Assembly (NCBI GenBank): GCA_963969495.1
Contig: OZ018317.1
Coordinates: forward strand, 220,295,997-220,359,996
Direction of reading: 5' to 3'
DNA from: Ceratothoa steindachneri
Lineage: Eukaryota; Arthropoda; Malacostraca; Isopoda; Cymothoidae
DNA: 64,000 nt
Numbering within the stretch: the stretch's first letter is position 1; each line of letters begins with the position of its first letter. Shown here piece after piece: positions 11,601 to 23,289 of the stretch. The position numbers and the translations under genes were made by a program. Under the pieces are notes generated by a model. The model had not been told where the DNA came from. It was given only the letters and a program-made list of their open reading frames with translations, and did not search any database.

Positions 11601-13091
11601 CATTTGAGTCGCAAACATGCTGTGTTCGAGGGAGCAGCACGCTTTTGCCGTAGTGGCGTATTTTTCTAACGGCCACTCTGCCATCGCGGTGCAACGCGCC
11701 TTTCGTCCTCATTTTGAAATTCCGCAGCTAGTTCGTGTTCCTGATCGTAAATCAATTTTACTGTGGGTAGGATGCCTTTACGGAAACGAGTAATGTTTCC
11801 AAAAGAAAGAAAGGACTTACGAGGAACGTTACAACACCTGGAAATGTCGAACGAGTTTGTCAGTCTATACCACAGCCTCCCAAGCGTTCTGCTCGTAAAC
11901 ATGCAGTTGCCCTTGGCATGTCGAGAAGTTCTCTTCGTCGATTTCTTCACGGTGAACTCCCTCTTTATCCATACAAAATTATTCTGGTCTAACATCTGAC
12001 GTAACGTGAATATGTAACCCGACAAACATCATGTAAGCAACTGAGTGACACCTTAACCAACGACGAACTTGTGTTCTTCTCTGAAGAGGCACATTTTCAC
12101 CTTAGTGGCTGTGTTAAAAAACAGAATATGAGGTATTTGAGCGAAACAAATTCCAGGGACCTTCATGAGAGGCCCCTTCATTCGGATCGTGTCACGATAT
12201 GGTGATCAATTTCAAGAGTAGGGAGCATTGGCACTTACTTTTTTCAGGAAAACAGTCATGCTTTAACCGTTAATTTAGACCGTTATTAAACAATTATCCC
12301 TGAGGTTTCTTTGCCTGCTCTCGAAGAAATGGAACTGGAAAATGTCTGGTTTCAACAAAATAAGGCCACATCCCACATAGCCAGGATAACATCCTAACTA
12401 TTAGGCCCATTCTAACGTAATTTAAAATCCTTATGTTCTTTTACATTCTCTTTCGAAGGATATAGTTGCCAAGGTCCTCCCAAGTTTAGCCAGGGAATTA
12501 TTTTGTTTTTAAAATAATATAATAACTATACAGTCCATTCTAATAAAACATGAAACCCTTATGTAGTTTTACATTATGTTTAGAATGATATAATTGACAA
12601 GATGCTTCAAAGGTTAGCCCAAGAATTACTTTGTTTCGACAATAACATCGTTTTTTTTTTACATTCTCTTTCAAATGATAGAATTTCCAAAGTCTTTCCA
12701 AGGTTAATCCGGGAATTATTTACAGTTTTGAAGGTCTTAAGGTCATAAATCATAATGAGTGAGAGCACGCGACTTTTTGATCAGCAGACGTTGTTTGAGA
12801 GAACCCTTCCGGGCGACTGATCTTCCCAAGAGGGGAGAGGACATAAACTGGCCTGCGTGCTCGCCTGCTTTATCCCCCTATGATTACTTCCTGTCTTGTT
12901 ATTTCAAATGCCTGGTTTATAACAATCATCCACAGAGCCTGGAAGACCTACAGAATAAACTCCGAACCGGAATTGCCAATATACCAGTCAGCATGCTTGA
13001 AAGAGTTGACCAAGGCTTCCGAATTCCTCTAAATCAGTATATTAACAATGAAGGCCGACATTTAAATGATATTCTTTTTAAAAAGGTGTAA
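11600..13091 (+). pseudogene. Tc1/mariner-superfamily transposase split by insertion
   Basis: Plus-strand transposase of an IS630/Tc1-mariner group common in arthropods. N-terminal block VQRAFRPHFEIP and VPDRKSILLWV (about 11680-11770), then SARKHAVALGMS, FLHGELPLYPYKI, LVFFSEEAHFHLSG (first catalytic position, Asp replaced by Glu), VWFQQNKATSHIAR (second, Asp replaced by Asn) near 12345-12385. After a foreign segment, coding resumes at about 12760 with STRLFDQQT, INWPACSPALSPYDYF and a C-terminal IANIPVSMLERV to a stop at 13091. Both catalytic substitutions plus stops show it is dead. No terminal repeats were found. Confidence 0.8.
12386..12759. repeat. insertion made of three diverged tandem units
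   Basis: About 374 bp interrupting the transposase exactly between the residues HIAR and (E)STRL. It contains three related units. Units 1 (12408) and 2 (12536) are 128 bp apart; the third is a partial unit reached about 90 bp later (its anchor ttacatt at 12659). Shared motifs are ttacattctctttc.aa and aggttagcc..ggaatta. Non-coding. It may be a small mobile repeat or a satellite fragment. Confidence 0.7.
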
Positions 13092-14049
13092 AATTTAATT
13101 GCTTATGTTTTATGACAGGCAAATAATAAAAATAAAGAGACTTGAGACGTGTACTGTTTTTAGTTTCTTTTTCAAAAAGGAAGTTCCCACTCCCCGCCTT
13201 GTATGATGTCGTGAACGATGTTCACAACAGCAATGTGGTTAGCATCGTAGTTTATACAGCAGAGGATAGTATTTGTACACGGGGCGTAAAAGTGTCCTTT
13301 TACAACACATTTGGGGCAGACAAGGTCTGCTTTGCTGAAGTTTATCTGGTACTTCTATTTGCTATGCATGTGTTAGGGTGCCGAAGACCTTGATGCTTTG
13401 GTCGAGCAGCGTTTTTGAGTGCCTCTTCTTGAAGAGTGTTATAACCTCCCAGTTGTACTATAGGTCATAACTCCAACGCTGTAATTATTTTTTAGTTCGG
13501 TTAAAAGTTTTGGGGTTGTGAATTCCACCTAGAGCGGGCTAGTCTGTCTTATGCGTACTTGATGACGCTTGGTGATGATATCTTTCAGTGTGGTGTGGTG
13601 GTGTGTCTCTGCCAGAGCATCTTTCGCATTTGGGTAGAAAGTTTGGGTGTCAGTAGACGACATGAAATTCGGTGTTTGACCAGTATGTGTGTTTATAATG
13701 TTAGTGATGGGGATTTCGAGGGTGTTAGAAAGTTAAAATGAATGATGAATTAATGAGTATGGACCTAAATGGGCTCCTCATGAGGCCGAAACAATGGCCC
13801 CCATTCAAAGGGTGCCACCTTTTCAACGGGTTTAATTTATTGTTCCTGGAAGCGATGTCCTATTTATACTCTTTGGACTGACTCTCGGCTGTAATACTCT
13901 AGGACTTGCATGCGAATTCACCCTATATATGGGTACGCAAGTCTCACTCGCCTCTGGACATTTCCAACGACTTTTTAAAACATCACCCAACATAATACTA
14001 CATAACAACACAGAAACTGCAAACTTGCAAACAACTAAATGCCTATTGC
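13092..14049. other. unannotated spacer
   Basis: Contains a plus-strand open frame at 13142-13393 (83 codons) with no recognisable domain. Nothing else seen. Confidence 0.35.
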
Positions 14050-14820
14050 ACCTAACATCTAGGCAAAATACTTGAGTGTATGGTCACCAACCGTCCCTGG
14101 AATTTTCTGGACAAGAGTGACTGGTTTTCCCTCTGCCAATATGGTTTAAGGAAAAGCCGGTCCACACAAGCGGTTGTGATCATCGTTTTCGACATAATAC
14201 AGAAAGCACAACAGTCACGACAGAAAACTCCATCAGCAGAGACGTGGTAAGGCCCTTGACAAGTTGTGGCATGAGGGACTTTATTTGAAACTAGCCAATA
14301 ACACGGAACTCCCTCTCTGGACCAGAAGGTTTATCTCACAATACTTTACCAACCTGATATTTCACGTAAAATACAATAAGAAAACTTCAGACCCAATCGA
14401 CCACGCACAGGCGTACCCCAGAAGAGCGTACAGACATCTATATATTTCACAATATAAACCAATGACACCCCACATCCACCCGAAAACTGCACACATTGTC
14501 CTACACTGACTACGAGAAAATTGTCGTCTCTGTCGAGGGCCTTGACAGGCTCGCGCGCTGTGCAAAAATAATACTAAACGAGAAGAGAGAATATGAGGTC
14601 AAGTGGCTTATTGCTACGAATCCTCTGAAGAAAAAGACAACACTCTACGGCGCGCGTAATCACTACATGCACAACATTCAAATATACATACACCAAGCCT
14701 TAACTACCTAGCCTCAATGACTTCGCACAAACATCACTAAAAAATACTCGGGGTTACATTTGACTAATACCTGCGTTTCTAAGTACAGCAGAATACCATA
14801 CAAGCACAAGCTAAAAATAC
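14050..14820 (+). pseudogene. Jockey-like LINE reverse transcriptase fragment
   Basis: RT-domain fragment of a non-LTR retrotransposon. Visible blocks: QYGLRKSRSTQAVV (fingers, 'Q.GFR.G.ST'), LWHEGLYLKLANNTELP followed by FISQYFTNLIFHVKYNKK (the 'VWH.GLL.KL' and 'FL.NR.F.V' blocks), then a frameshifted remnant of the GVPQGSVLSP region and a late 'KYSG' equivalent of 'KYLGV'. The catalytic YADD block is not preserved. Frameshifts and stops throughout. The family assignment rests on several consecutive blocks. Confidence 0.7.
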
Positions 14821-15472
14821 ACACTTCTCTAAAAAAGCGAAGTTTCATGAAACTTTATATATGAGTTGGTGTTTAACTTAACAGAAAACGAAAATGTGAT
14901 CATTTTTTCGTCTCTTCATCACTTATATATATTTTTCGAAAAATTAACAATAACATCCAAGTCAATGCGGTTAGGTAAGGGCAATTGTAAGAATTCCTTA
15001 ATCCGCTCGAAAAGTTTGGTGGAGTTTCTCAACCCCCTTCAAGAGCGCCATCCCTATGTCTTAGCAACCATCTACTTCACTAAAAATCTTCAAGAATCCT
15101 TTTGTAGGAGCTGGTGTTTACTTTAACAGAAAATGAGAATGTGGTTATTCTCGCCATTCTTCACCCATCTACCTATTTTTTTTTTTAATGAACAATAACG
15201 CCTATGTCAAAGCGGGTAGGCCAATAGTAAGAATTCCTTAATCCGCTCGAAAAGTCCCCTAGAGTTCCTCAACCCTGCACAGGAGCGCTACCAATACGTC
15301 TGGGCAACCACTCACTTCTCTAAATAAAGAGAAATTTCCTGACTACATTTGTATGAGTTGGCAATTACTTTAATAGAAAACGAAAATGTGGATATTCTTG
15401 TGACTCTTCACCCATCTAATTTTAGGAAAATTTAAAATAACTTTCATGTCAATGCGGTTAAGTAAGAGCACT
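14821..15472. repeat. 245-bp tandem array, about 2.6 units
   Basis: Units begin near 14862, 15105 and 15351 at a (t)atgagttggtgtttacttt-type motif; period 243-246 bp. Internal landmarks repeat in order: agaaaacgaaaatgtg, taagaattccttaatccgct (in units 1 and 2), and gagcgcca/gagcgcta. A partial unit precedes the first at 14821. The array sits precisely between two LINE fragments. Confidence 0.85.
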
Positions 15473-16540
15473 AGGAGGAATTATTTTACCCTAAAGAAAC
15501 TTTATGCTTATGGCATACTTGTTAAAGTCAAAAATTTGAGAGCTGAGTGCTTGTTAGATAGGAAGCAACGTCTGATCATAAATGGCGAAGAGTCTTCGGG
15601 GTTGTATGTAATAAGTGGGGTGCCACAAAGGTCCGTTCTGGATCCTGTTTTATTTTTAGTTTATGTTAATGACTTGATAGTGGTTTGGTTAGTAAAATTT
15701 GCAAGTTTGCTGACGACAGTAAGCTTTTAGGACGAATGCTGACTGAGGAAGACCGAAATGATATTCAGAAAGATTTAGATATCCTAGCTGAGTGGGATAC
15801 CAAATGACAAATGAAGTTCAATGTCGATAAATGCAAAGTTAGGGATAATTGATTAAGAATTACTAATTTTAATTAGAAACTGCACAGAGAAGCATTATGT
15901 GAAGGGTCAAGGGAAAATTACCTTAGAGGCATTATTATCAATGACATTAAGTCAACAAAGCAGTATCTAGATGTTTGTATAGAGCAAATAAATTTTAGAT
16001 TTCATTTAGTGTAACTTTGAATATAAATCTAAATACATAATTTTGCCCGTGTACAAAAGTCCCTTGCAGTCATGGTCCCCATTTCTTGCGAATAATATAG
16101 AACAAATGAGAGAGTCCTGCATAGAACCATTAAGATGATTACAGAATTCCGGTATAAATCATACGAAGATAGATTAAATGACTTGGGTTTGCCATCTCTA
16201 AACATGACTAAATTTAGCAGTGAAATGATCCAGGTTTTGAAGATTGTAAACGGTTTTGAGGAAGTTACTCTCGACCACATTTTTTACCTCGAGCAACGAA
16301 GGTGTTGCTAGAAATAATTGCTTCAAGTGGTTTCATCCCAGACTCAATACAGAAATAGCAAGAAATTTGTTTCCATTTAAATAATAACGGCGATGAATAG
16401 CTTGCCTGCTAAAGTAGTATCTAATACTTCAGTAAACATGTTCAGGAGTAGGCTGACACTTTTACTTTGCAATGGCGTTACATAAAATATATCCGTGGGG
16501 TATGACCTCGAGTTGACCCGACCCAAGGGTCTGTGCCAGT
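15473..16540 (+). pseudogene. CR1-like LINE reverse transcriptase fragment
   Basis: 5'-truncated CR1-group LINE ORF2. Blocks in order: WLSDRKQR-like DRKQRLIINGEESSGLY, VISGVPQRSVLDPVLF, YVNDL, a frameshifted equivalent of FADD (KFADDSKLL across the shift), KWQMKFNVDKCKV-like, then TIKMITEFRYKSYEDRLNDLGLPSL and the C-terminal NSLPAKVVSNTSVNMFRSRL. Stops and at least one frameshift make it a pseudogene. It is related to, but distinct from, the CR1 copy at 32121-35490. Confidence 0.8.
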
Positions 16541-17104
16541 TCCTTGTACTGTAAAAGTTGTAATAATTTAAACTATTCTTGCCTGACATTAATAGTATTA
16601 TTATTAACAATGAATTGATTTCGTAGAATGAAATGAAAAGAAATGCAATAGGTGGAAAAGGTCCATTTTCGCTATTCATTTTGTATTGTTGATACTAATT
16701 TAGGCGAAGAAGCAAAGAGTAAGGAGGACGTATTCTATAGAAAGTTAGTAATGAGAGATGGGTAAAAAAAGTGAAATTACGTGGGAGATATATATCCGCA
16801 GGTCGTCCTGCAGGCAGTTAGGCCTAGAGTAGACGCTATCTTCAGATGACAATTGCAACATTGCGCCTGCTACCGTTGGATTCACTATGTAACTCACTTT
16901 TTGTTGCTGGCCAGTAAGTTTATTTTCACACTCCTTAATTACAAAACAATAGAAAATAGCGCTTTTTCTAACTTTGCTTCTGGGGCTTTTAGGATGAAAT
17001 ATTTACTAAAAATAGGCAAATATGGGTCTCTTCATCCATTATGGGGCTAAAAACAAAAACGCAGAGTTAAATTTGTACAATTTTATTGAAACTTACACAA
17101 AAAA
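16541..17104. other. unannotated spacer
   Basis: Possible 3' UTR of the preceding LINE at its start; otherwise nothing recognised. Confidence 0.35.
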
Positions 17105-17597
17105 TATATAAAAACCAGACAATGGCTTCGCCACTCCCCCTATGGAGGGAGCTTGCGCTTCACTACTAAGATTAAAATTTAAAATCTAAAAAAAAGCAGC
17201 CATGATTAAAGTTTTAGAAATTTTCTGAATTTCATCAATTATAATAATTTTAAAAAGGAAAAATAAACTAAATTTCCCCCCTTTCGAAATATCACGTTGC
17301 TAAAATATAGAGTTATAGAAGAAGATATATAAAAATATTTTTTTTGAAATTCACCACTTGTAATTCTTTGGGTTTTAAAAATTTTACAAAATTTCCATAC
17401 TTATATTTATTTCTGAACTTCATTATTTTGTTTTTTGATATTAGAAAAGAATTATTAGAAATAACTTTGATGAAAAACATAAGTCATAACCAACCTAAGA
17501 TGAAATTATTATTCAAATACTCAAAAAAATTCCCCTCCTAATTAATTATAGAGTTAGTGATTATGATGATGATGATGATGATCATGATCATGATGAC
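17105..17597 (+). repeat. dispersed repeat A, copy 2, ending in (GAT)n
   Basis: Second copy of the repeat at 3022-3420, with the same order of landmarks and the same (GAT)n 3' tract (17562-17596). It has about 90 bp of extra sequence after the 'gcttgcgcttcactact' motif. Confidence 0.7.
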
Positions 17598-17639
17598 AAG
17601 TGAAAAATAATAGAAGTAAACCGTTTTCCTCGATTTCCG

Positions 17640-18165
17640 TTTATAATGTAAATCACTTTCCCGTACAAGCTCTCAAATATAGACTCCCATCATTTTTTCC
17701 ATTGGTATCTATGTTGAAGTTTAGTATATCTTGATGGAAGCGCTGCCCTTGCTACTCTGAGTATACTCCCATATTCTCCTTAAACTACTCAAGATGGACA
17801 TCAAGGATTTGCATCTTCAAGGACATCCTGCCGCCAATTTGGCCATAACTTTTCACTAAGTTTTCACCCAGGTCCACAAAATTGTCAGCCTTGTGGTTGG
17901 CCCAGAAGCCGTGACACCCTGAAACAAAATTCTTCCATTTGCTTCTTTTTCCTTTTTTAGTCAACTTTTCAGGGAATTCTGAATACTATGATTTTCCTTA
18001 TTTGTGGTCCAACAAAGTCAACAGCTTTCATCTTTGCCTCAGAGAGTTTGGGAAAGACATTTTGAAGGTATTTGAATGGCGCAGACTCTTTGTTATGAGG
18101 TCTAACAAACTGCTTCATTAGAACGAGTCTTGAATGCATTGAAGCGAACAACGCCTTTTAAGGGT
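17640..18165 (-). pseudogene. family 1 uncharacterised repetitive protein, partial
   Basis: Minus-strand fragment of the same family as 42721-44443 and 45409-47722. It has LVLMKQFVRP, YLQNVFPKLSEAKMKAV, FVGPQIRKI, ADNFVDLGENLVKSY and RFHQDI, in the same order as LGVITNFLKQ, LVGPEIREL, ENYEELVGNIL and KFHRDI in the plus-strand copy. Only the C-terminal third is present and stops occur. It is bounded by repeat A and a tandem array. Confidence 0.72.
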
Positions 18166-18205
18166 CTACAAATTACCCATGATTGATATTATGCCTGCCA
18201 ACAGA

Positions 18206-19037
18206 GAACTCAGTACCCTCTGGCCAGTGCTTCTTGTGGTAATGTGCTGTGGTATCCCTACTCTCCCAAAGACAGATATGACATGAACATTTGGTAAAAT
18301 CTTCCCGGCGACCCATAAAAAATGGTACCATTTTGACTTGGTACTGAGAGGAGTTGCCCGTCCTCCCCTCCTGAGTGCAAATAAGGAAGGCCCTGTCTGT
18401 TACTGGGTTGACTGGAACTCAGTCCTCTGTGGACAGTGCTTCCTGTAGTAATGTAATGTGGTATCCCTACTCTCCCAAAGACAAGTGACATAAAACTTGG
18501 TTAAGACTCCAAGACGACCCATAAAAAAATGGCACCATTTTGACTTGGTACCCGGACGAGCTGCCCGTCCTTCCCTTCTGAGTGCAAATAAGGGAGGCCC
18601 TGTCTGTTACTGGGTTGACTGGAACTCAGTCCTCTGTGGACAGTGCTTCCTGTAGTAATGTACTGTGGTATCCCTACTCTCCCAAAGACAGGTGACATAA
18701 AACTTGGTAAAGCCTCCAGGACGACCCATAAAAAAATGGTACCATTTTGACTTGGTACCCGGAGGAGCTGACCGTCATCCCCACCTGAGTGCAAATTAGG
18801 GAGGCCCCGTCTGTTACCTGGTTGACTGGAACTCAGTCCTCTGTGGCCAGTGCTTCTTGTGGTAATGTGCTGTGGTATCCCTACTCTCCCAAAGACAGAG
18901 ATGACATGAACATTTGGTAAAACCTCCAGGACGACCTATAAAAAATGGTACCATTTTGATTTGGTACCCGGAGGAGCTACCCGTCCTTCCCTCCTGAATG
19001 CAAATTAGGGAGGCCCCGTCTGTTACTGGGTTGATTG
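18206..19037. repeat. 208-bp tandem array, four units
   Basis: Unit starts at 18206, 18415, 18622 and 18829, ending at 19037; period 207-209 bp. Each unit carries a palindrome around aaaatggtaccatttt (16-bp perfect in three units; unit 2 has a substitution) followed by a second ggtacc. Open minus-strand frames across it reflect the repeat rather than a gene. Confidence 0.92.
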
Positions 19038-19064
19038 GAACTCTATGATGTGGCCTGGGAAAGT

Positions 19065-19350
19065 TATTGGTGCATTATTAATGTTATTATAATTATTTTT
19101 ATTTTTTATCAATATTATTTCATAGTAGTATTTATTACTAGTATTTATTATGATATTATGTATTATAATTATTTATAATTAGTATTAATTATTATTAGTA
19201 GTATGTTATTATCATTATTTATTATTAATTAGTATGATTTTTATATATTTATTACTATTAAATATGATATACAATTATCATTATTTATTAATATTATTAT
19301 GTATTATAATTATTTATTATGATTAGTTTTAATATTATTTATTATTATCG
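19065..19350. repeat. TTATTA-rich low-complexity tract
   Basis: Almost entirely A and T, built from imperfect ttatta/attatt units. It directly follows the 208-bp array. Confidence 0.85.
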
Positions 19351-20675
19351 GTAGGGCAACAACTCAACCTTTTCTCCCGGCACTTTGTTTCAGAAGTGTT
19401 TCCACCTGTACAGAATTCGATCTGGTTGCCATCGTGCCTTGGTAGACTGCATGCCATCCTGGGATCACCTAGCACCAGGGTATGATAATAAAGGTGATCA
19501 CTCACCCTACTTGTTAGTGAACCCACCTATCTCTACTTCTTTTTATTATCTACATTCCTACCCCTTTCCAAACTTGCTCTTCTATCCACAGAGGTTAGGC
19601 ATATCTGCTCACTTTCATTCTCTTATGAGGCATAGTCGAGAGGCAGTGAAGTCCCTACCGTCTGCGAGGGCCGATAGCCCACTGGCTAGGGCAAGTATTA
19701 GGTACCGGATGAACTGGACATTCGACTCTGCTCACCTTCCTCCAGTACACATATAAGTTGGCTACGACAGTAACATACTTTATGGTTTTAGCTCTAGGAC
19801 AATGTCACCTGAATCGCAGGCCGGGTTGGCAAAAACCATTAACGCTGGACCGGACCGATTATGTCTAAATGATTATATGGAGACTTTTCTTTTAACCTCC
19901 CCAATTATAGGGATGTCATAGTATCTACTTTCGATGAGGCCTCTCCAAATAAAACAATAGTGGCGAAGCGCAGGAACATCCATCTGCAAGCGTTGCCTCG
20001 TTCTTCCGAGGTGTCGGGGAGGATAAAGAAAAAAAAGAGTCAACTCTTCGACCGATATAGGGGCTCCCCTATCACTATCACCATTCGGCAAAGGAGATTC
20101 TCCATAGTCATCTTTGGAGCAGCTCCACCTCTGAAAAGGAGGTGCCCCTACCCCCTTGTGCTTTTACAGAGTCCCATCCAAATCTCTTCTACCGGAGAGG
20201 AGGCTTATTCCTTTCCTAGGCCTAAGGATGCAAGCTCCTCCTCACCCCTTCTGTGAAGTCGCTCATGGACAAATCCATCTTTCGACGAATTTCAGTCCCC
20301 CCCTATTCTATGAATCACAAGATAGTAGGCAGGCGGCCACAAAAATGATCGCTCCCCATTGGAGCGAGAAAATAGGGCCAACCCTTTTAAGGGAACAATG
20401 GAAAGCGGGACGCGTCAGGCCGTGCCTCAAGTAGTCCTACAAATCATGTATCATTGCGTAGGTTGGCGTGACTGGTCCCTTCTCTTCCACAATAGAGATC
20501 AATTCGTCGGCCAGAGAGTTGACTCCGATGGAAGATACCACGAATGAAATCCGTGATTCCTGAGTCCCGGAGGTTACCCAGCTTTAGAGAGCATGATTTT
20601 CGATGGGGTCGAACCTGAGTTCGGTGCAAAACACCGAACCTGAATCCGTCCCGTGCAAACTTCTCCTGAGACCAC
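19351..20675. other. spacer, possibly 5' part of the following LINE
   Basis: Long, GC-richer stretch with short frames on both strands (19385-19756 plus, 19960-20256 plus, 20444-20695 minus) that I cannot name. It could be 5' UTR or a degraded start of the LINE ORF1 that follows. A perfect hairpin, ttcggtg-caaaa-caccgaa, lies at 20620-20638. Confidence 0.35.
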
Positions 20676-21960
20676 TTGGGCCCACGAGAACTCACGAAGA
20701 GAGGAGGGACCTCCTCCGCAGCTGGGGCCTCTTTGAAAACTAAGACTCTCTCATTCTCAGAGAAGAATCTTGCTAAGGCCGGTCAATCTTGCCCACGGGC
20801 TCCTTTCGGTGGTGAAATAAAGAGTGTTCATTCCCAACCCATCTCTCCCAAAAAGAAAAGAAGTAAGAAAAAGACTAAGAGGACTAAAGGTTATTCTAGC
20901 TCCGTGGGGGCTCCGGGTCAGAGGCGTCCGCTGCCGAGGCTAAGGACTTGGTAGGCTACCAGGCTAAGATCGGCACGTTCCGCTTGGATGCGCCCTCAGG
21001 TGAGGAGAGGCGCAGATCATGATCAAATTCGCAAGTGCGCTCAGTGGAGCCTCGATTACGTCGGAGCCCCTCATTGAGAGACTTCTTGGCATTTTGGAGC
21101 CCGCTGGCTTCAAACGCTTTCTGCTTATTCGCTGACCTGATGGCAGCATGTTGGCCAAGGACAACTTGAAACATGATACATCAGAGAGCATTACCTAGCT
21201 TGATTAGTAGAGAGTCGATAATGTCTCGTTTCTCGGACAGGAACCTTCTGGCTAATGTGTCGGATCCTTCCGAGGTGGGCATGATTAGTGCCCTTCGGAC
21301 ACTTGATGGCACGCCGGTGAGTATGACAAAGCACTCTACCATGAACTTGGTGAAAGGAGTAGTATGAGCAAGAAAACTCGTGGACTACTCAATAGATGAC
21401 ATCACCGTAGAGCTGCCGAATATGGCGCGATCAAATTCGAAGGTCTGTGAAAAAATGGGAGCGGCATCGAGACTTACCCCTATACCCTTCAATACTTTCG
21501 CCGTGACCGGTTTCCTCAGCATGTGAGTGCCGGTTGATATCGCTACCACTTAAAGGCATTTGTGCTACTACCGCGGAGGTGCTACTGCTTCCACCGCATT
21601 GGCCATAAGAATCGCTCCTGTAGACGTGCAAATTCGGGTTTACCCGAACTCTGTTTAAGTTGCTCCAAGGTCACAAAGGATAAGTCCCTTTCGTGTACAA
21701 CCAAGTGTGTCAATTACGGAGAGCCGCATGCCGCTGCTTCAAAGCAATGTGATGCATGTTTCGTTGCCGTTCAGGCCCAGGATCGTCTCTCATTGTGCGA
21801 GGCTAAGGACTTGGTTACGGCGCGCACAGGGCTATCTGGGAGGTTGGCGCCACAACGGACTAAAACCCACTCTTGGCTTAAACCATGGCTCCCCCCTCCC
21901 GCAGCGTAACCATTTCCCGTAAGGCAAAACGGCCGCGTGCCTCTACCCTGTCGTTAGACT
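20676..21960 (+). pseudogene. LINE ORF1 (gag-like, zinc-knuckle) relic
   Basis: ORF1-type protein of an I/Jockey-group LINE. A lysine-rich stretch at about 20830-20900 (KKKRSKKKTKRTK) is followed by ALRTLDGTPVSMTKHSTMN (about 21290), matching the segment that precedes 'VKGV.Y' in such ORF1s. From 21562 come CYCFHRIGHKNRSC, LCLSC, and CVNYGEPHAAASKQCD, the three CCHC-like RNA-binding knuckles, with one Cys changed to Tyr. Frames shift several times. ORF1 binds element RNA. No RT is attached downstream in this locus; the RNase-H-bearing LINE at 26166-28277 could belong to the same broad group. Confidence 0.68.
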
Positions 21961-22199
21961 CACACTAGACATTCAGGGGGAGGGGGGGTGATAAAAAAAA
22001 GACTCATTCGGACTTTGTTCAAAAAGGTCTTTCGGGATCAGCCCCATGATTAATTCTCAATGGTAACTATGTGTTTCTCTAGCTTAAGCATCTTTCTTTA
22101 TTCATTAGTTTGCCAGTGACTGATAATGACGACGGATCGCTCCGTCGATACCTGTTTTCGCAATAAATCGGTCAATTCCAGGGAATGGCACCAGCTTCT

Positions 22200-22827
22200 T
22201 CAAGGAACTGATGTTTTGGGAATAACGCTGTGCTATTTATAGGCTTCAATAACCCAAGATGGCAAGTCAGAAAAATGGTTTTGCAAATAACAAATATAAA
22301 CAACTACGAAAAACGCTGGAAAATTAAAACAAACACACGCAAATTCAAGATCATACCAATAATGAGAAGCAAAAATGATCCACTAATTATAAAAGGGAAA
22401 AGCTATGAATACACATCAGGTAGATAATGATAGGATTAAACTTTGGAACCAGAGGATACCATATATACACGAAGGCAAGAGCAGCAAAAGTAAAACCAAA
22501 GCTGCGGCTAATTTACCATCTACGAAATCTGAACCCGAAAGGGAAGAGCCCTTTAATAAGGCATTCGTAGAATCAATCCTGAAATCTTCACCAATTCCTC
22601 TCCAAACCAAGTCAAAAGCAAACCAAAAGAAGCTGCACACAGTACAAAATGAAGCCACATACCTAATCACGAACACCAAAAGAAGCGAAGGAAAATCTAA
22701 AAGAAGACTAATCGAGACGACACCCAATAAATATTACCCTAAAAAAAATGGCGAGAAAAATAAGGAAAAAATAGAAGAAAAATACGAAGCAACAAGTGAA
22801 AAAGTAAGAATTTTCGATAAAGAATAG
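22200..22827 (+). pseudogene. Jockey-like LINE, C-terminal ORF2 fragment
   Basis: Post-RT tail of a Jockey-group LINE. It contains NYEKRWKIKTNTRKFKIIP followed by PLIIKGKSYEYTSG, the 'W.IK.N..K' and 'YLG' neighbourhood, and then in a second frame SPIPLQTKSKANQKKLHTVQ and ATYLITNTKRS, the conserved 'PP.....S....L..VQNKALR.IT' block. The reading frame at 22405-22827 is open for 140 codons. The RT catalytic part is missing. Confidence 0.72.
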
Positions 22828-22830
22828 AGA

Positions 22831-23289
22831 CAAAGCATGTTTCCAAGCAGCAAGCTAAACTTTAGCAATGGGTAAAAGCAATATAAAGCATAAAAAGAAA
22901 AGGAAGGAAAAAATGAAATAAGAGAAGACCAAGCAAATAACCAAAATCAAGTGACAGAACAAAAGTAAAACAAAGACTTAGAATGAAGCACACACGAAAA
23001 AGCACAAAGCAAAATAACAATAACCACAAAGATCAACACTATAAATAAACCCCCCAGTAAAAATCGAAATGAAAAACAACGAATAAAATAATGGAAAAAG
23101 GTAACCACAGCAAAAAGAATCACTCAGTATCCTGGCAAAATACAAACTTCAGCCTAAACATTTTCTTCTCCTCTTCTCACTAAAACTAAAACTCGTCTCT
23201 ATACTATCAACCTCTCACTAAAACTAAAAATCTTCTCTTTATATCAACCTCTCACATACTTCTCGTATCTTAATCGTTGTCATTCTAGT
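22831..23289. other. A-rich spacer
   Basis: Strongly A-rich to about 23150, possibly the 3' tail of the LINE fragment. At 23178-23257 a roughly 37-bp unit (cactaaaactaaaa...atcaacctct) is present twice. No gene seen. Confidence 0.45.

Noticed and set aside
18258..18794. Minus-strand repetitive frames of 77 and 97 codons
   Set aside because: Fall inside the 208-bp tandem array and simply repeat with it.
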